Assembly (NCBI GenBank): GCA_030537935.1 | Contig: JAUNUY010000003.1 | Location: forward strand, 186,001 to 250,000 | Direction: 5' to 3' | DNA length: 64,000 nucleotides | Source of the DNA: Eubacteriales bacterium | Lineage (GTDB): Bacteria; Bacillota; Clostridia; Lachnospirales; Lachnospiraceae | Shown here: positions 1-9,349 of the stretch, one piece after another | Layout: each line of letters starts with the position of its first letter | How positions within the stretch are numbered: the stretch's first letter is position 1 | Position numbers and translations under genes: made by a program | The notes under the pieces: generated by a model | Seen by the model: only the letters and a program-made list of their open reading frames with translations | What the model was told of the DNA's origin: nothing | Database searches by the model: none

Positions 1-443
1 AACTTATACACTTCCCACACCGCAGTTTTCGTTGCTTCATCCGCCCATTTTCTCATATGTGGATGAAATAATTCTTCTTCACTTAATGCGTCAATCATTG
101 CATAGATAGCATGAATATTTTCTTTTAATTTGGCTTTTAACGCTTTTAGTGATAAATGGGCATAGGTATCCGTAAACCACTGATATAACTCGCCCAATTG
201 ATTCCATTTAAAATGATCGGATGGCGTCTTTACTTGAAGTCCATTCTTTTCGTCTTCTTCCCATTTAAGAACTAATGTTGTCCATCCAACCTGATAAGCA
301 AGATTCTCAGCCGGCGTTCTATCAACTTCATCAATTCGCTTATCTTTTAATGATTCCGGGATGTCGTCAAATTCTGTAATATATTTTTCAAAAGTCTTAT
401 TTATTTCAGCTTTCAATTCTTCTTTACTTGTATACGTTCTCAT
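1..443 (-). CDS. ClbS/DfsB family four-helix bundle protein (3' end cut by window)
   Basis: Reading from ATG at 443 gives MRTYTSKEELKAEINKTFEK and continues open to the window edge, so the C-terminus is missing. GGAGGAG lies 5 bases before the start. The N-terminal helix, the central NLAYQVGWTTLVLKWEED stretch and the later PSDHFKWNQLGELYQWF segment match the ClbS/DfsB (DUF1706) family of DinB-like folds. The named member, ClbS, protects colibactin producers from their own toxin; most homologues have no known role, so toxin resistance should not be assumed here. It starts 28 bases after the SAP-domain gene on the same strand, so the two are probably co-transcribed. The region is AT-rich compared with the window average. 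Confidence 0.8.
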   Translation of the reverse strand, partial: MRTYTSKEELKAEINKTFEKYITEFDDIPESLKDKRIDEVDRTPAENLAYQVGWTTLVLKWEEDEKNGLQVKTPSDHFKWNQLGELYQWFTDTYAHLSLKALKAKLKENIHAIYAMIDALSEEELFHPHMRKWADEATKTAVWEVYK

Positions 444-471
444 ATTCTCCTCCGTAAAAATTTAAATTTCT

Positions 472-1089
472 CTATTTCTTATACACCTCTATTAAATGAG
501 CATATTCAATCAAAAGTTCTTTAGAATAAACTTTCTCTTTTCTAGAAACCCTAACTTCCTGCCAAAGAAGAGAGGCTACTTTCAATTTGTTTGAATACTT
601 CGCACTACATTCATCAAGACAAAAATCTTTTAAAAACTGATTCCATTCACAGGCGGAATAATCATACTTGGCATAATCGGACTCGCCAAAATATATTTTA
701 AGCATATCCTTAATTTTGAATTTTTTATTGTTCTCCTTTTGTACTTTTCGCCAAGCAGCTGCCATATCCGCATTAAACTTAAATGGATTCACGCCTGTCA
801 CCGTTGAAAAATAATCTCTAAATTTTTTATTAAATGAAAAGCCACATTCAAGCAATGGCATATTTAAAGTTATAACTTCTGTTTGCTTTTTACTTCTTTT
901 TCTTTTAGACTTCTCGACTCGATTCCCTTTAAAGTATTGCTCTATAATCTTATTCAGTTCCTGTTTTGTACCTCTATATTCTAATCCAAGAGATTTGCAA
1001 ATTTGTGAAAGCTCATCCCGATACCAGTAATATCTTTTAAATTCCTCAAATGATTGTATGTTTTTAAAATTAGGTCTGCTTTCTCTCAA
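472..1089 (-). CDS. SAP domain-containing protein (DUF6434-like)
   Basis: A 205-residue basic soluble protein. Residues about 20-53 (RDELSQICKSLGLEYRGTKQ and following) form a SAP helix-extension-helix motif, usually a nucleic-acid binding module, followed by a lysine/arginine-rich linker (KSKRKRSKK). The C-terminal half resembles the DUF6434 domain often fused to this SAP type. The start is TTG at 1087-1089, chosen because GGAGG lies 9 bases upstream and no nearby ATG fits. It lies upstream of the ClbS-like gene. The molecular role is unknown; DNA binding is inferred only from the SAP motif. It belongs to the AT-rich accessory segment at the left of the window. Confidence 0.75.
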   Translation of the reverse strand: MRESRPNFKNIQSFEEFKRYYWYRDELSQICKSLGLEYRGTKQELNKIIEQYFKGNRVEKSKRKRSKKQTEVITLNMPLLECGFSFNKKFRDYFSTVTGVNPFKFNADMAAAWRKVQKENNKKFKIKDMLKIYFGESDYAKYDYSACEWNQFLKDFCLDECSAKYSNKLKVASLLWQEVRVSRKEKVYSKELLIEYAHLIEVYKK

Positions 1090-1125
1090 ATACTCACCTC
1101 CACATATTCAAGACGAACTATCCCC

Positions 1126-1131
1126 ATTATA
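1126..1131 (-). promoter_or_regulatory. Extended -10 promoter for the SAP/ClbS unit
   Basis: On the minus strand the sequence reads TTGGTATAATG, a TGn extended -10 with a consensus TATAAT, about 37 bases before the TTG start of the SAP gene. The -35 region (TTTATC, 17-base spacing) is weak. Confidence 0.5.
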
Positions 1132-1275
1132 CCAATATATGCCTTCACGATAAATACTGAACGGAAAATAGTATAATCTTACAATCAACTTCTTTTCATT
1201 TCACTCTCAAAGTCATTCAAGTCTTTTATAGGGAACTTCTTACACCATCCCTTTTCATCTCCTGTTCCGGTACAC

Positions 1276-1307
1276 AAAAAGACGATAGAAGTTTTCTTTC
1301 TATCGTC
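1276..1307 (-). terminator. Rho-independent terminator after DUF3021 gene
   Basis: A 10-bp perfect stem (GACGATAGAA / TTCTATCGTC, 7-base loop) is followed on the minus strand by TTTTT. It sits 45 bases after the DUF3021 stop codon and separates that gene from the SAP unit. Confidence 0.8.
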
Positions 1308-1351
1308 TCAATAAGCGTATCATCAATAGTTTTCTATTCTCTACTAAATTC

Positions 1352-1720
1352 TTATTTGGCTAATAGTTTTCCAAAAATAAAATATGCAATACTCCACAGC
1401 ACGACTCCTATAAATAAAAATATGCCAAATACTTTTATATAATCTAAAATATTATTTAGTTGAAACCAATCACTGACCAGTAAACACGGGAAGATGGTTA
1501 CCAGCATCGTTCCGAAATGTACAACCGATTGCTTAAGCAATGACCAGCTTTCAATTTCATATATTACAGAAGCTGCTGCTACTGAAGTTACAATAATGCC
1601 AACTAAAAATGTGCTTTTAACCTGAAAAGCATTTTTCCCTTGATATTTCATTAGTATTGATATTGTTGTCATTATGATTAAGGGAATCATCCCTCTGATT
1701 ATCGCTTTCTTTATTAACAT
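1352..1720 (-). CDS. DUF3021 family membrane protein
   Basis: 122 residues with four predicted transmembrane segments (start MLIKKAIIRGMIPLIIMTTI; last segment ending in IAYFIFGKLLAK). The size and the paired-hairpin layout match DUF3021. An upstream in-frame start at 1750 is possible, but GGAGGG six bases before 1720 favours the shorter form. In many Firmicutes DUF3021 genes directly follow a LytTR-type DNA-binding regulator and act with it; no such regulator is next to this copy, whose upstream neighbour is the rRNA methyltransferase. It may be a solitary remnant of that pair. No function is proven. Confidence 0.7.
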   Translation of the reverse strand: MLIKKAIIRGMIPLIIMTTISILMKYQGKNAFQVKSTFLVGIIVTSVAAASVIYEIESWSLLKQSVVHFGTMLVTIFPCLLVSDWFQLNNILDYIKVFGIFLFIGVVLWSIAYFIFGKLLAK

Positions 1721-1868
1721 TCTATCACCCTCCAAAGGATATCTCACCAACTCAGAAATACCAACATCAATCTCACCTACTCAAAAAACCGTTGATTGAT
1801 TCCCTAGAACGTCCAATCAGCCTACAACACCACATACCACCAAAACCACGTCTCCTAAAACCCCTGAT

Positions 1869-1889
1869 AAATAGCGGTTTTTGCTATTT
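1869..1889. repeat. Small hairpin at the rlmD stop codon
   Basis: AAATAGC and GCTATTT form a 7-bp stem with a 7-base loop overlapping the rlmD stop. No convincing T-run follows on the minus strand, so it is at best a weak terminator. Confidence 0.3.
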
Positions 1890-3242
1890 CGTTCTGGTCA
1901 TCAAACACACCGTCTCCACATGCACCGTATACGGAAACATGTCCACACAACAAGCCCGTGTCACTTCATACCCCGCTTCCGTAAACGCCGCCAAATCCTT
2001 CGCCAAAGACGTCGGCTTACAGGATACATAAACAATCCGGTCCACCCCGAAGTCGATAATCTTCGGCAAAGCCTTCGGATGAATTCCCTCACGGGGCGGG
2101 TCTAGGATAATCAAATCCGGCTTCTCCGTCAGACCGTCCACGACCTGCAACACATCACCCGCTAAAAAAGTACAATTCGTCAGACCGTTTTCCGCCGCAT
2201 TCCGCTTCGCCGCTTCCACCGCCTCTTCGACAATCTCGACCCCGGTCACCTCTGCCGCCGAAGCCGCCACAATCTGGGCAATCGTGCCCGTCCCGCTGTA
2301 TAAATCAAATACCCGTTTGTTTTCACAATCCCCAAGGTACTCAATCACCTTGCCATAAAGTACTTCCGCGCCGAGCGTATTCGTTTGAAAGAATGAAAAG
2401 CCCGTCACCCGGAAGGTCAAATCGAACAAACGCTCCTCATAATAATCCCGACCATAGAGGACGCGACTCCCCTCATCCTTGACCGCATCGGCAAAGCTGT
2501 CCGTCACCGTATGGATGACACCGTCAATTTCCGCCGCCAAATCCAGAGCAAGCAGACCGTCCACCCAAGGTTGCAAATCCGGTTTCGCCTGAGAGGATGT
2601 CACCAACATAATCAGCAGACGTCCCGTCCGTATCCCCTTTCGTACGACCAAATAGCGAAGATAACCCGTATGTGTAATTTTATGATAAAAAGACAGCCCC
2701 GCCGCCGTAAAATAGTCCCGTGTAAAACAACGCACCCTGTCAAAATCATCGTCCGTCAGAATGCAATCATCCAAATCCAGAACATCGTACTTGGACTGCT
2801 TCTTATGTAACCCCAGCGTCATGGGCCCGCCCTTAACGGCGTCCCCGAAGCTGTATTCCATCTTGTTACGGTAACCGGTCTCCACCGGTGACCCCGTAAT
2901 GCCTTCAAAAATTCCGGGATTCAGGTAGGGACGCAAGAGTTTTTCCACCATCGCCGCTTTAATATTTAACTGCTCCGCATACGGAACCCGTTGATAAAAA
3001 CAACCGCCGCAGGCCCCGAACACCGCACATTGTACCGGTTCGGTTTCCAGCGGCGACCGTTCCGTCACCTCGGGAAAAGCCGCCTTACACGACGTAGACC
3101 GTCGCTTCGTGATTCTGGCCCGGATATGCTGTCCGGGTATAACCCCCTTGACATGTACCGGTACCCCAGCCACGGTCATCACCCCGTGGTTGGGAAAAGT
3201 CACCGACTCAACAAGCCCCGCCGCCATCTCTCCTTTTTTCAT
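1884..3242 (-). CDS. rlmD: 23S rRNA (uracil-5-)-methyltransferase, RlmD/RlmCD type
   Basis: A 452-residue SAM-dependent RNA m5U methyltransferase of the TrmA/RumA family. A TRAM RNA-binding domain occupies about residues 1-60. An iron-sulfur cluster motif follows (CAVFGACGGCFYQRV, near 72-86). The C-terminal Rossmann domain has VFDLYSGTGTIAQ for SAM, DPPREGIHPK, and VYVSCKPTSLAKDL with the catalytic cysteine. In Firmicutes a single such enzyme often methylates U747 and U1939 (RlmCD), so the exact target is uncertain. It is the last gene of the long minus-strand train, 65 bases after typA. AAAGGAGG is unusually far from the ATG with a small hairpin between; a weaker GAGG is 4 bases away. Confidence 0.9.
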   Translation of the reverse strand: MKKGEMAAGLVESVTFPNHGVMTVAGVPVHVKGVIPGQHIRARITKRRSTSCKAAFPEVTERSPLETEPVQCAVFGACGGCFYQRVPYAEQLNIKAAMVEKLLRPYLNPGIFEGITGSPVETGYRNKMEYSFGDAVKGGPMTLGLHKKQSKYDVLDLDDCILTDDDFDRVRCFTRDYFTAAGLSFYHKITHTGYLRYLVVRKGIRTGRLLIMLVTSSQAKPDLQPWVDGLLALDLAAEIDGVIHTVTDSFADAVKDEGSRVLYGRDYYEERLFDLTFRVTGFSFFQTNTLGAEVLYGKVIEYLGDCENKRVFDLYSGTGTIAQIVAASAAEVTGVEIVEEAVEAAKRNAAENGLTNCTFLAGDVLQVVDGLTEKPDLIILDPPREGIHPKALPKIIDFGVDRIVYVSCKPTSLAKDLAAFTEAGYEVTRACCVDMFPYTVHVETVCLMTRTK

Positions 3243-3307
3243 ACAACCTCGGGAATTACTCCCGCCTCCTTTTATTTTACCCGTACGAATCCTTGAATAT
3301 GCGCCCT

Positions 3308-5131
3308 CTACTTTTTGAAATTCGATCGACGACGCTTCGTATGATCCAGTATCTTCTTGCGAATCCGCAGATGCTTCGGTGTCACTTCCAACAGCTCGTC
3401 ATCTTCAATGAACTCCAGACACTGCTCCAGACTCATCACCCGCGGCGGCACCAACTTCAACGCATCATCCGAACCGGACGCCCGCGTGTTGGTCAGCTGC
3501 TTCTTCTTGCACAAATTCACGTCAATGTCCTGCGCCTTGTTACTGATACCGACCACCATGCCGGCATAGACCTTCTCGCCCGCGCCGATGAACAAAATCC
3601 CGCGGTCCTGTGCATTAAACAGCGCATATGCCGTCGTCTCACCCATCTCGTAAGCAATGAGCGAACCGACCGGACGAAACTCGATCTCTCCCTTAAACAC
3701 ATCATACCCGTCGAAGACGGTATTCATAATACCGTTGCCCTTGGTCGCCGTCAAAAACTCACCCCGGTAACCGATGAGCCCCCGCGCCGGAATCCGAAAC
3801 TCCAGACGGGTCATCCCACTCCGACCCGGCATCATGTTCAACAGTTCGCCCTTCCGGCGACCTAATGCTTCAATCACCGCACCGGTAAAATCATCCGGCA
3901 CATCAATATAGGCCATCTCCATCGGTTCCGTCTTACGACCTCTTTCGTCCTTCCGATAAAGAACCTGTGCCTTGCTGACCGCAAATTCAAAACCTTCGCG
4001 ACGCATGTTTTCAATCAACACCGAAAGATGCAACTCACCCCGACCGCTGACCTTGAACTTCTCCGTCGTATCCGTTTCTTCCACTCGCAGACTCACATCG
4101 GTATAAAGCTCCTTGAACAGGCGCTCCCGCAGATGCCGTGAGGTGACATACTTCCCCTCCGTACCCGCAAAAGGAGAATCATTGACAATGAAGTCCATCG
4201 CAATCGTCGGCTCGGAAATCTTCTGAAACGGAATCGGCTCCGTCTTACGTACGTCGCAAAGTGTATCGCCAATCCCTAAATCCGCAATCCCGCTCAATGC
4301 CACGATGCTGCCGGCGGTCGCCTCCTGTACGTCCACGCGGTCCAGTCCTTCAAACTCGTACAACTTAACCACCTTAACCTTCTCGGCACGCTCCGGGTCA
4401 TGGGCATTCTTGACAATGTATTCACCGCCTACTCGAACCGTACCGTCGGAAATCTTGCCGATACCGATGCGGCCCACATACTCATTATAATCAATGGTCG
4501 AAATCAACATTGCCGTCGGATTTTCCGCCGAACCGGTCGGTGCCGGAATATGATTGATGATGGTTTCAAAGAGCGGTGCCATATCCTGACCCTCGTCTTC
4601 CGACTTGAACTGGGCAATCCCCGCCTTCGCACTGGCATAGATGAAGGGACAGTCGAGCTGACGGTCGGCCGCATTCAGGTCCATCAACAGCTCCAAAACC
4701 TCTTCTTCCACCTCGTCGGGACGTGCCGCCGGACGATCAATCTTATTGATACAGGTAATGATATCCAAATCCAGATCCATCGCCTTCTGTAGTACGAACC
4801 GGGTCTGTGGCATGGGTCCTTCAAAGGCATCTACGACGAGAACCACCCCGTCCACCATTTTCAAAATCCGCTCCACTTCGCCGCCAAAATCGGCATGACC
4901 CGGGGTATCGATAATATTGATCTTATAACCTTTATAATGAATGGCCGTATTTTTAGACAGAATTGTGATACCGCGCTCCCGCTCTATATCACCGGAGTCC
5001 ATCACGCGCTCGCTGACTGTCTCGTGTTCCTGAAATGTTCCACTCTGCTGTAAGAGCTGGTCGACCAGCGTCGTCTTGCCGTGATCAACGTGTGCGATAA
5101 TTGCGATATTCCTGATTTTACTTTGTTCCAT
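3308..5131 (-). CDS. typA: Translational GTPase TypA/BipA
   Basis: 607 residues, normal length for TypA. The G domain starts at residue 6 ([21 protein letters not shown]1), with RGITILSKN (G2), [12 protein letters not shown] (G3) and [10 protein letters not shown] (G4). EF-G-like domains II, III and V follow and the characteristic TypA C-terminal domain ends in KRRRSNFKK. TypA binds the ribosome and supports 50S assembly and growth under cold or stress. It starts 12 bases after the sbcC stop, so co-transcription with sbcDC is likely. All motifs are intact. Confidence 0.97.
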   Translation of the reverse strand: MEQSKIRNIAIIAHVDHGKTTLVDQLLQQSGTFQEHETVSERVMDSGDIERERGITILSKNTAIHYKGYKINIIDTPGHADFGGEVERILKMVDGVVLVVDAFEGPMPQTRFVLQKAMDLDLDIITCINKIDRPAARPDEVEEEVLELLMDLNAADRQLDCPFIYASAKAGIAQFKSEDEGQDMAPLFETIINHIPAPTGSAENPTAMLISTIDYNEYVGRIGIGKISDGTVRVGGEYIVKNAHDPERAEKVKVVKLYEFEGLDRVDVQEATAGSIVALSGIADLGIGDTLCDVRKTEPIPFQKISEPTIAMDFIVNDSPFAGTEGKYVTSRHLRERLFKELYTDVSLRVEETDTTEKFKVSGRGELHLSVLIENMRREGFEFAVSKAQVLYRKDERGRKTEPMEMAYIDVPDDFTGAVIEALGRRKGELLNMMPGRSGMTRLEFRIPARGLIGYRGEFLTATKGNGIMNTVFDGYDVFKGEIEFRPVGSLIAYEMGETTAYALFNAQDRGILFIGAGEKVYAGMVVGISNKAQDIDVNLCKKKQLTNTRASGSDDALKLVPPRVMSLEQCLEFIEDDELLEVTPKHLRIRKKILDHTKRRRSNFKK

Positions 5132-5143
5132 AATTTCTCTTTC

Positions 5144-8100
5144 CTAATGTTTGTGTTCGATGTACGAACCCTCTTCCGTTTTGATAACGACCACTTGCCG
5201 CTCAATCAGTTCCTTTAATAATTCCACGTGTGAGATGATACCGACCATGCAGTCCTCCTGCACCAGATCCTGTATCGTCTCCACGGCACGCTCCAACGAC
5301 TCGGCATCCAAACTGCCGAATCCTTCGTCAATAAATAACATCTCGATACGGATGCCGCCTTGATAGGCCGATACCGTATCACTCAAGCCCAAGGCCATGG
5401 CCAAGGCCGCTTTGAATGTTTCGCCTCCGGACAATGTCTTCGTCGACCGGGCCCGACCGGTATAACTGTCAAAGACGAAGAATGATGCCGCCGCATTCTT
5501 ATCCGTCCGGTCTATGACAAATCGATACTGCCCATAGGTCATCTTTTCCAATCTACGATTGGCCCGTTTGATGACTTCTTCAAAATAATGCAACTGTACA
5601 TAGGTTTCGAAGTCAATGCGGTTGCTGCCCGCCACCCGACCGCTCGCCACGTTTCGCAGCTGCGTAATACGCTGCCCCTCGGCACAGACGTCCATATAAG
5701 TTTGCCATGCCTCTGCCAGGCGCTGCCGATGTGTCGTGACCGTTTCCGAAAAATGCAACCGGTCCCGATACCGGGCGATGGCCGCTTCGTGCGCCGTTGC
5801 CGCCGCTCCCCGCTCTGCGGTATAAGTCGCCAGACGATGCGCCATTTCCTCCGACGACGGAGCATCGCGCCACCGTGCCATCGCCGCCCGGGCGGCTTCC
5901 TCGTCGGCCCGTTTCTCCTTAAGTCGGGCGGTTGCCGCGGATAATGCCTTCTCCAACGCATGATGTCGATTCATGAACGCTTCCACCGCGGCCGCCTCGC
6001 TTACTACCCGTTCCTCAAGCTGTGCCAGTTCTTCCGCCAATGACCGCTCATCCGCACCTGCACTCTCTTTTTCCAACATCGCCAACTTTGCCGTCGTCTC
6101 GCGCAACATCGCCTTCGCTTCCGCCACACCGTCACGAAGTGTCGTGAGGCGACGGGCAAGCGCTTCACCATCTGTCGTTGCCGTCCGCAAATCTTTCCGT
6201 AATGCGCCCACGCGGTTCTCCGCTTCGGTCCGGCATCGCGTCAATGTCGCAAAATATGCTTGTCGATGATTCGCCGACGCATACAACGCTTCGGCCGACG
6301 CCGTCAACGCCGAAACGCAAGTCGCCATGGCGTTTAAATCCGCGGCCAGCGTCATTGCATCCGTCCCGATTGGTTCAGGCATATCGGGACAAGCCGGGCC
6401 ATCCGCTCGGCAAACGGCCTTCGCGGGCGGATCGTCCACCGCCTCCACCGCTTTCAATTTGACAATATCCCCCACCAAAACATTCTGCGTTGCGCGGATT
6501 TCATCCACCGTCCGACGGAGATCTTCATAGCCGACATGAACCCGTTCCAGACGCTCCCGGAGCTTTGCACGCCGGTCACTCAGTGCGCCCCGGCAGGCAT
6601 CCGCGGCATCCTTTTCCCGCTTGTAATCCGCTTCGTCAAAGTCGGCATCCGACGGTTGATGCGGCGCCGGATGGTCCGTCGCTCCACATACCGGACAAGG
6701 GGTGCCCGCTACGAGGGTTTCCGCCACCCGGTCCAGCCAATGACCAATCAATCGTTCATATTTTTCCCGCAGTGCAGCGTCCATATCTGCCATGGTCCGC
6801 TCCGCCATCTGTAAGGTCTTTAAATCCTCCGCCAATATCTCCGGAAAACGGGCCCATGCGGCAACCTCTTGCATCAGACGCTTTGTTGCCGATAAATCAG
6901 CCGCCGCACGCGTGGCCAGGTCCGGGATGGCCATACCTTGTGCCAAGGTCGATTCCAAAGCGGTCAGCGCACCATCTATCTTGTGACATTCGGCCGTATT
7001 CGCCGTTACTTCCGCCGTGCATGCCGTGACGGCTGCCGTACGTTCCGATACCAAGGTCTCCGCCGCCCGGCAGGCAAGGGCCATTTCCGTCCGCTGACGG
7101 GCATAGTCCGCCTGACGGCGCAATATTTCCATCCTGCGCAAATCATCTTCCCGGGCAGCACGGCGCTTTTGCATGGTCGGTAACGATACCGCCGTTTCCG
7201 CCACTGCCACCGCAGCGGCAGCATGCTCTTTCCCCGCCGTTTCCGCCGCCGTCCGGGCATCCGCCAAGGACTGCTCACAATTTTTTCGTGCCAGGCACTC
7301 GTCCCGCAGCGTCTGCTCCGCTTCCGTCGCCGCAACCAAAGCCTTCGCCGTCGCCTCTTGCGTCTTACCGGCGGCATCCGCTTCCGCTGTCGCTGTCGTT
7401 TCCGCCGCGGCAACGGCTTCGATTAACGCGTCCATCTCCGCCGGTGCGGGTTCTGTCGGCTCCACAACCTCCACGGAACAAATTCCCGCTTCCGCCACCG
7501 CATCCAGCACCGCCGCCAATCGGCCCCCGTACTGTCGAATATCCGCATCCAACCCTCTCGCCCGTTCTTCCAGCTGGCGCCGCACCCGGTCGAAGACATG
7601 GGTTTGAAAAATCTGCCGCAGGATATCCTTGCGATCCTTGACGCCACCCTGCAAGATGGTTGCAAACTCGCCCTGAGCAATCATCACAATCTGTCGAAAC
7701 TGATTATAATCCATCCGGATGATACGCTCAATCTCCTCCGTCACCGTATTCTTTTTGTCCGCCAGGACCTTCGGCACGGCATCCGTCACATCCCGCAAGA
7801 GGACGGATGCCGGCAAGTTCCGCTCCCGGCCCGTCTTCGGATTGACGACCCGCTGCGCCGGTACACGACGAATATCATAGCGCCGCCCATGTTCCGAAAA
7901 AATCAGAGAGACGTAGGTCTCCGTCTTATTGTCCGCATAATGACTCCGATAATCGTCCTTATCCGCCGATTTGCGGATTTGTCCGCTCACTTCACCGAAA
8001 AGCGCAAAGGAAAGGACGTCGAAGACCGTCGTCTTTCCGGAACCGGTCACCCCGGTCAACAGAAACACGGCATGCTCTTCCATATCCGTAAAATCGATTC

Positions 8101-8155
8101 GCTCTTCGCCGGGAAACGGACCGAAGGCCGCCCACGACAATATCAAAGGTCGCAT
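5144..8155 (-). CDS. sbcC: Exonuclease subunit SbcC (Rad50-like SMC ATPase)
   Basis: 1003 residues from ATG 8155, which is preceded by GAGGAGAGAGT; an upstream ATG at 8197 lacks a binding site. Walker A GVTGSGKTT is at 35-43 and the Q-loop is AQGEFATILQGG. A long alanine-rich coiled coil is split by a zinc hook CPVCGATDHP at about 487. The C-terminal ATPase half has signature LSGGETFKAALAMALGLS and Walker B MLFIDEGFGSLD. With SbcD it forms the SbcCD complex that opens hairpins and trims blocked DNA ends. It follows sbcD by 60 bases and precedes typA by 12. All key motifs are present. Confidence 0.96.
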   Translation of the reverse strand: MRPLILSWAAFGPFPGEERIDFTDMEEHAVFLLTGVTGSGKTTVFDVLSFALFGEVSGQIRKSADKDDYRSHYADNKTETYVSLIFSEHGRRYDIRRVPAQRVVNPKTGRERNLPASVLLRDVTDAVPKVLADKKNTVTEEIERIIRMDYNQFRQIVMIAQGEFATILQGGVKDRKDILRQIFQTHVFDRVRRQLEERARGLDADIRQYGGRLAAVLDAVAEAGICSVEVVEPTEPAPAEMDALIEAVAAAETTATAEADAAGKTQEATAKALVAATEAEQTLRDECLARKNCEQSLADARTAAETAGKEHAAAAVAVAETAVSLPTMQKRRAAREDDLRRMEILRRQADYARQRTEMALACRAAETLVSERTAAVTACTAEVTANTAECHKIDGALTALESTLAQGMAIPDLATRAAADLSATKRLMQEVAAWARFPEILAEDLKTLQMAERTMADMDAALREKYERLIGHWLDRVAETLVAGTPCPVCGATDHPAPHQPSDADFDEADYKREKDAADACRGALSDRRAKLRERLERVHVGYEDLRRTVDEIRATQNVLVGDIVKLKAVEAVDDPPAKAVCRADGPACPDMPEPIGTDAMTLAADLNAMATCVSALTASAEALYASANHRQAYFATLTRCRTEAENRVGALRKDLRTATTDGEALARRLTTLRDGVAEAKAMLRETTAKLAMLEKESAGADERSLAEELAQLEERVVSEAAAVEAFMNRHHALEKALSAATARLKEKRADEEAARAAMARWRDAPSSEEMAHRLATYTAERGAAATAHEAAIARYRDRLHFSETVTTHRQRLAEAWQTYMDVCAEGQRITQLRNVASGRVAGSNRIDFETYVQLHYFEEVIKRANRRLEKMTYGQYRFVIDRTDKNAAASFFVFDSYTGRARSTKTLSGGETFKAALAMALGLSDTVSAYQGGIRIEMLFIDEGFGSLDAESLERAVETIQDLVQEDCMVGIISHVELLKELIERQVVVIKTEEGSYIEHKH

Positions 8156-8215
8156 ACTCTCTCCTCTTGCTACGTATACGGCACAGGTCGGTCGCACCCG
8201 CAGGGGTCGACCGAC

Positions 8216-9349
8216 CTACGCCGTCTCTTCTTCCGATGTCGTCACTGCCAATACGTCTTCCATAACAGTCCGCTGCGCCGCACTCATGGCCACCCCTACG
8301 GACTGTTCGAACAAAGATGAAAAAATCGCCATCGGATCCGGCCGTTCACCCGCTTCCGGTACTACGGCATCGCTTTGTTGCCGTGCCGTCCGTAAATAGG
8401 TGATGGACAGGAAATTCGGAAACTTCGTCCGCAACCGCTCCGCCGGCAAAGTCACCGTTTCGGTATCCGTCAACACGACGGCAACATAGTCGTCCGAGGG
8501 CGGTTCATCCGCCATAATCGCCGCAAAACTGCCCGTAATCTTACGAACCGAACGGGTCTGCGGAATCGGTATCGTTTCAATCTCTACCGTCCCCTTCGGC
8601 CCCAGGGTCACCAACGGCATACTCTTCTTCTGCCGCTCCTCGCTCAAAGAATACATCAGCGGACTGCCCGCATACCGGACATGGTCCGCCCCCGCCGTCT
8701 GTGCACCATGCAGATGCCCCAGCGCCGCATAATCAAAGACCGCCAAAGGCCCCGCATCCACACGGTCCGTACCGCCCACCGTAATCCGCTCCGAGTCACT
8801 CCGTAAGGGGTTCGATGCGGCCCCCGCAAAAAACTGGTGGGCCAACAGGACATTTCGTTCCCCCTCATCCAACGGCGTTTCCGATAAAAAAAACGAAAAC
8901 GCCTCCGCCGTCGTCGCCGCCTCGTTCCGCCATGGAGCGATGTCCGAACCGCGTACAAAGGGTTGCATATAAAATCGCACCGGTCCGTACGCATCCGTCA
9001 GCGTCACATACGGGATGGGACATTGCACGCATGCCGTAATGTAAATCCCGTGTTCGGATAAAATGCGACCGCAGTACGCCAACCGACGGCGAGAATCATG
9101 ATTGCCCGTCACCGCCAACAACACCGTCCCCCGTGCTTTCAGACGGTTGAAAAAACGTTCGAACAAGGCGACTGCATCCATGGACGGTGTCGCCTTATCG
9201 TAGATATCGCCGCTGATAACGACGGCATCGACATCTCGTGCCGCCACCGTTTCCAGGACGAAGTCCAAGAATACCGCCTGCTCCGGCAAGCGGTCGTAAC
9301 CGTTGAGCCGGATGCCCAAATGCAAATCCGCCAGATGAAGGAAACGCAT
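8216..9349 (-). CDS. sbcD: Exonuclease subunit SbcD (Mre11-like nuclease)
   Basis: 377 residues. The metallophosphoesterase motifs appear in order: HLADLHLG (residues 5-12), VISGDIYDKATP, VTGNHDSRRRL, LAHQFF and ALGHLHGAQ, giving the two-metal nuclease centre. A C-terminal capping region with SLFEQSVGVAMSAAQR follows. The ATG shares one base with the preceding gene's TGA (TGATG at 9347-9351), so translation is likely coupled to the PGI-like gene. It acts together with SbcC downstream. Confidence 0.95.
   Translation of the reverse strand: MRFLHLADLHLGIRLNGYDRLPEQAVFLDFVLETVAARDVDAVVISGDIYDKATPSMDAVALFERFFNRLKARGTVLLAVTGNHDSRRRLAYCGRILSEHGIYITACVQCPIPYVTLTDAYGPVRFYMQPFVRGSDIAPWRNEAATTAEAFSFFLSETPLDEGERNVLLAHQFFAGAASNPLRSDSERITVGGTDRVDAGPLAVFDYAALGHLHGAQTAGADHVRYAGSPLMYSLSEERQKKSMPLVTLGPKGTVEIETIPIPQTRSVRKITGSFAAIMADEPPSDDYVAVVLTDTETVTLPAERLRTKFPNFLSITYLRTARQQSDAVVPEAGERPDPMAIFSSLFEQSVGVAMSAAQRTVMEDVLAVTTSEEETA

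Noticed and set aside
1791..3318. Several plus-strand frames across rlmD
   Set aside because: All are antisense shadows of an intact rRNA methyltransferase.
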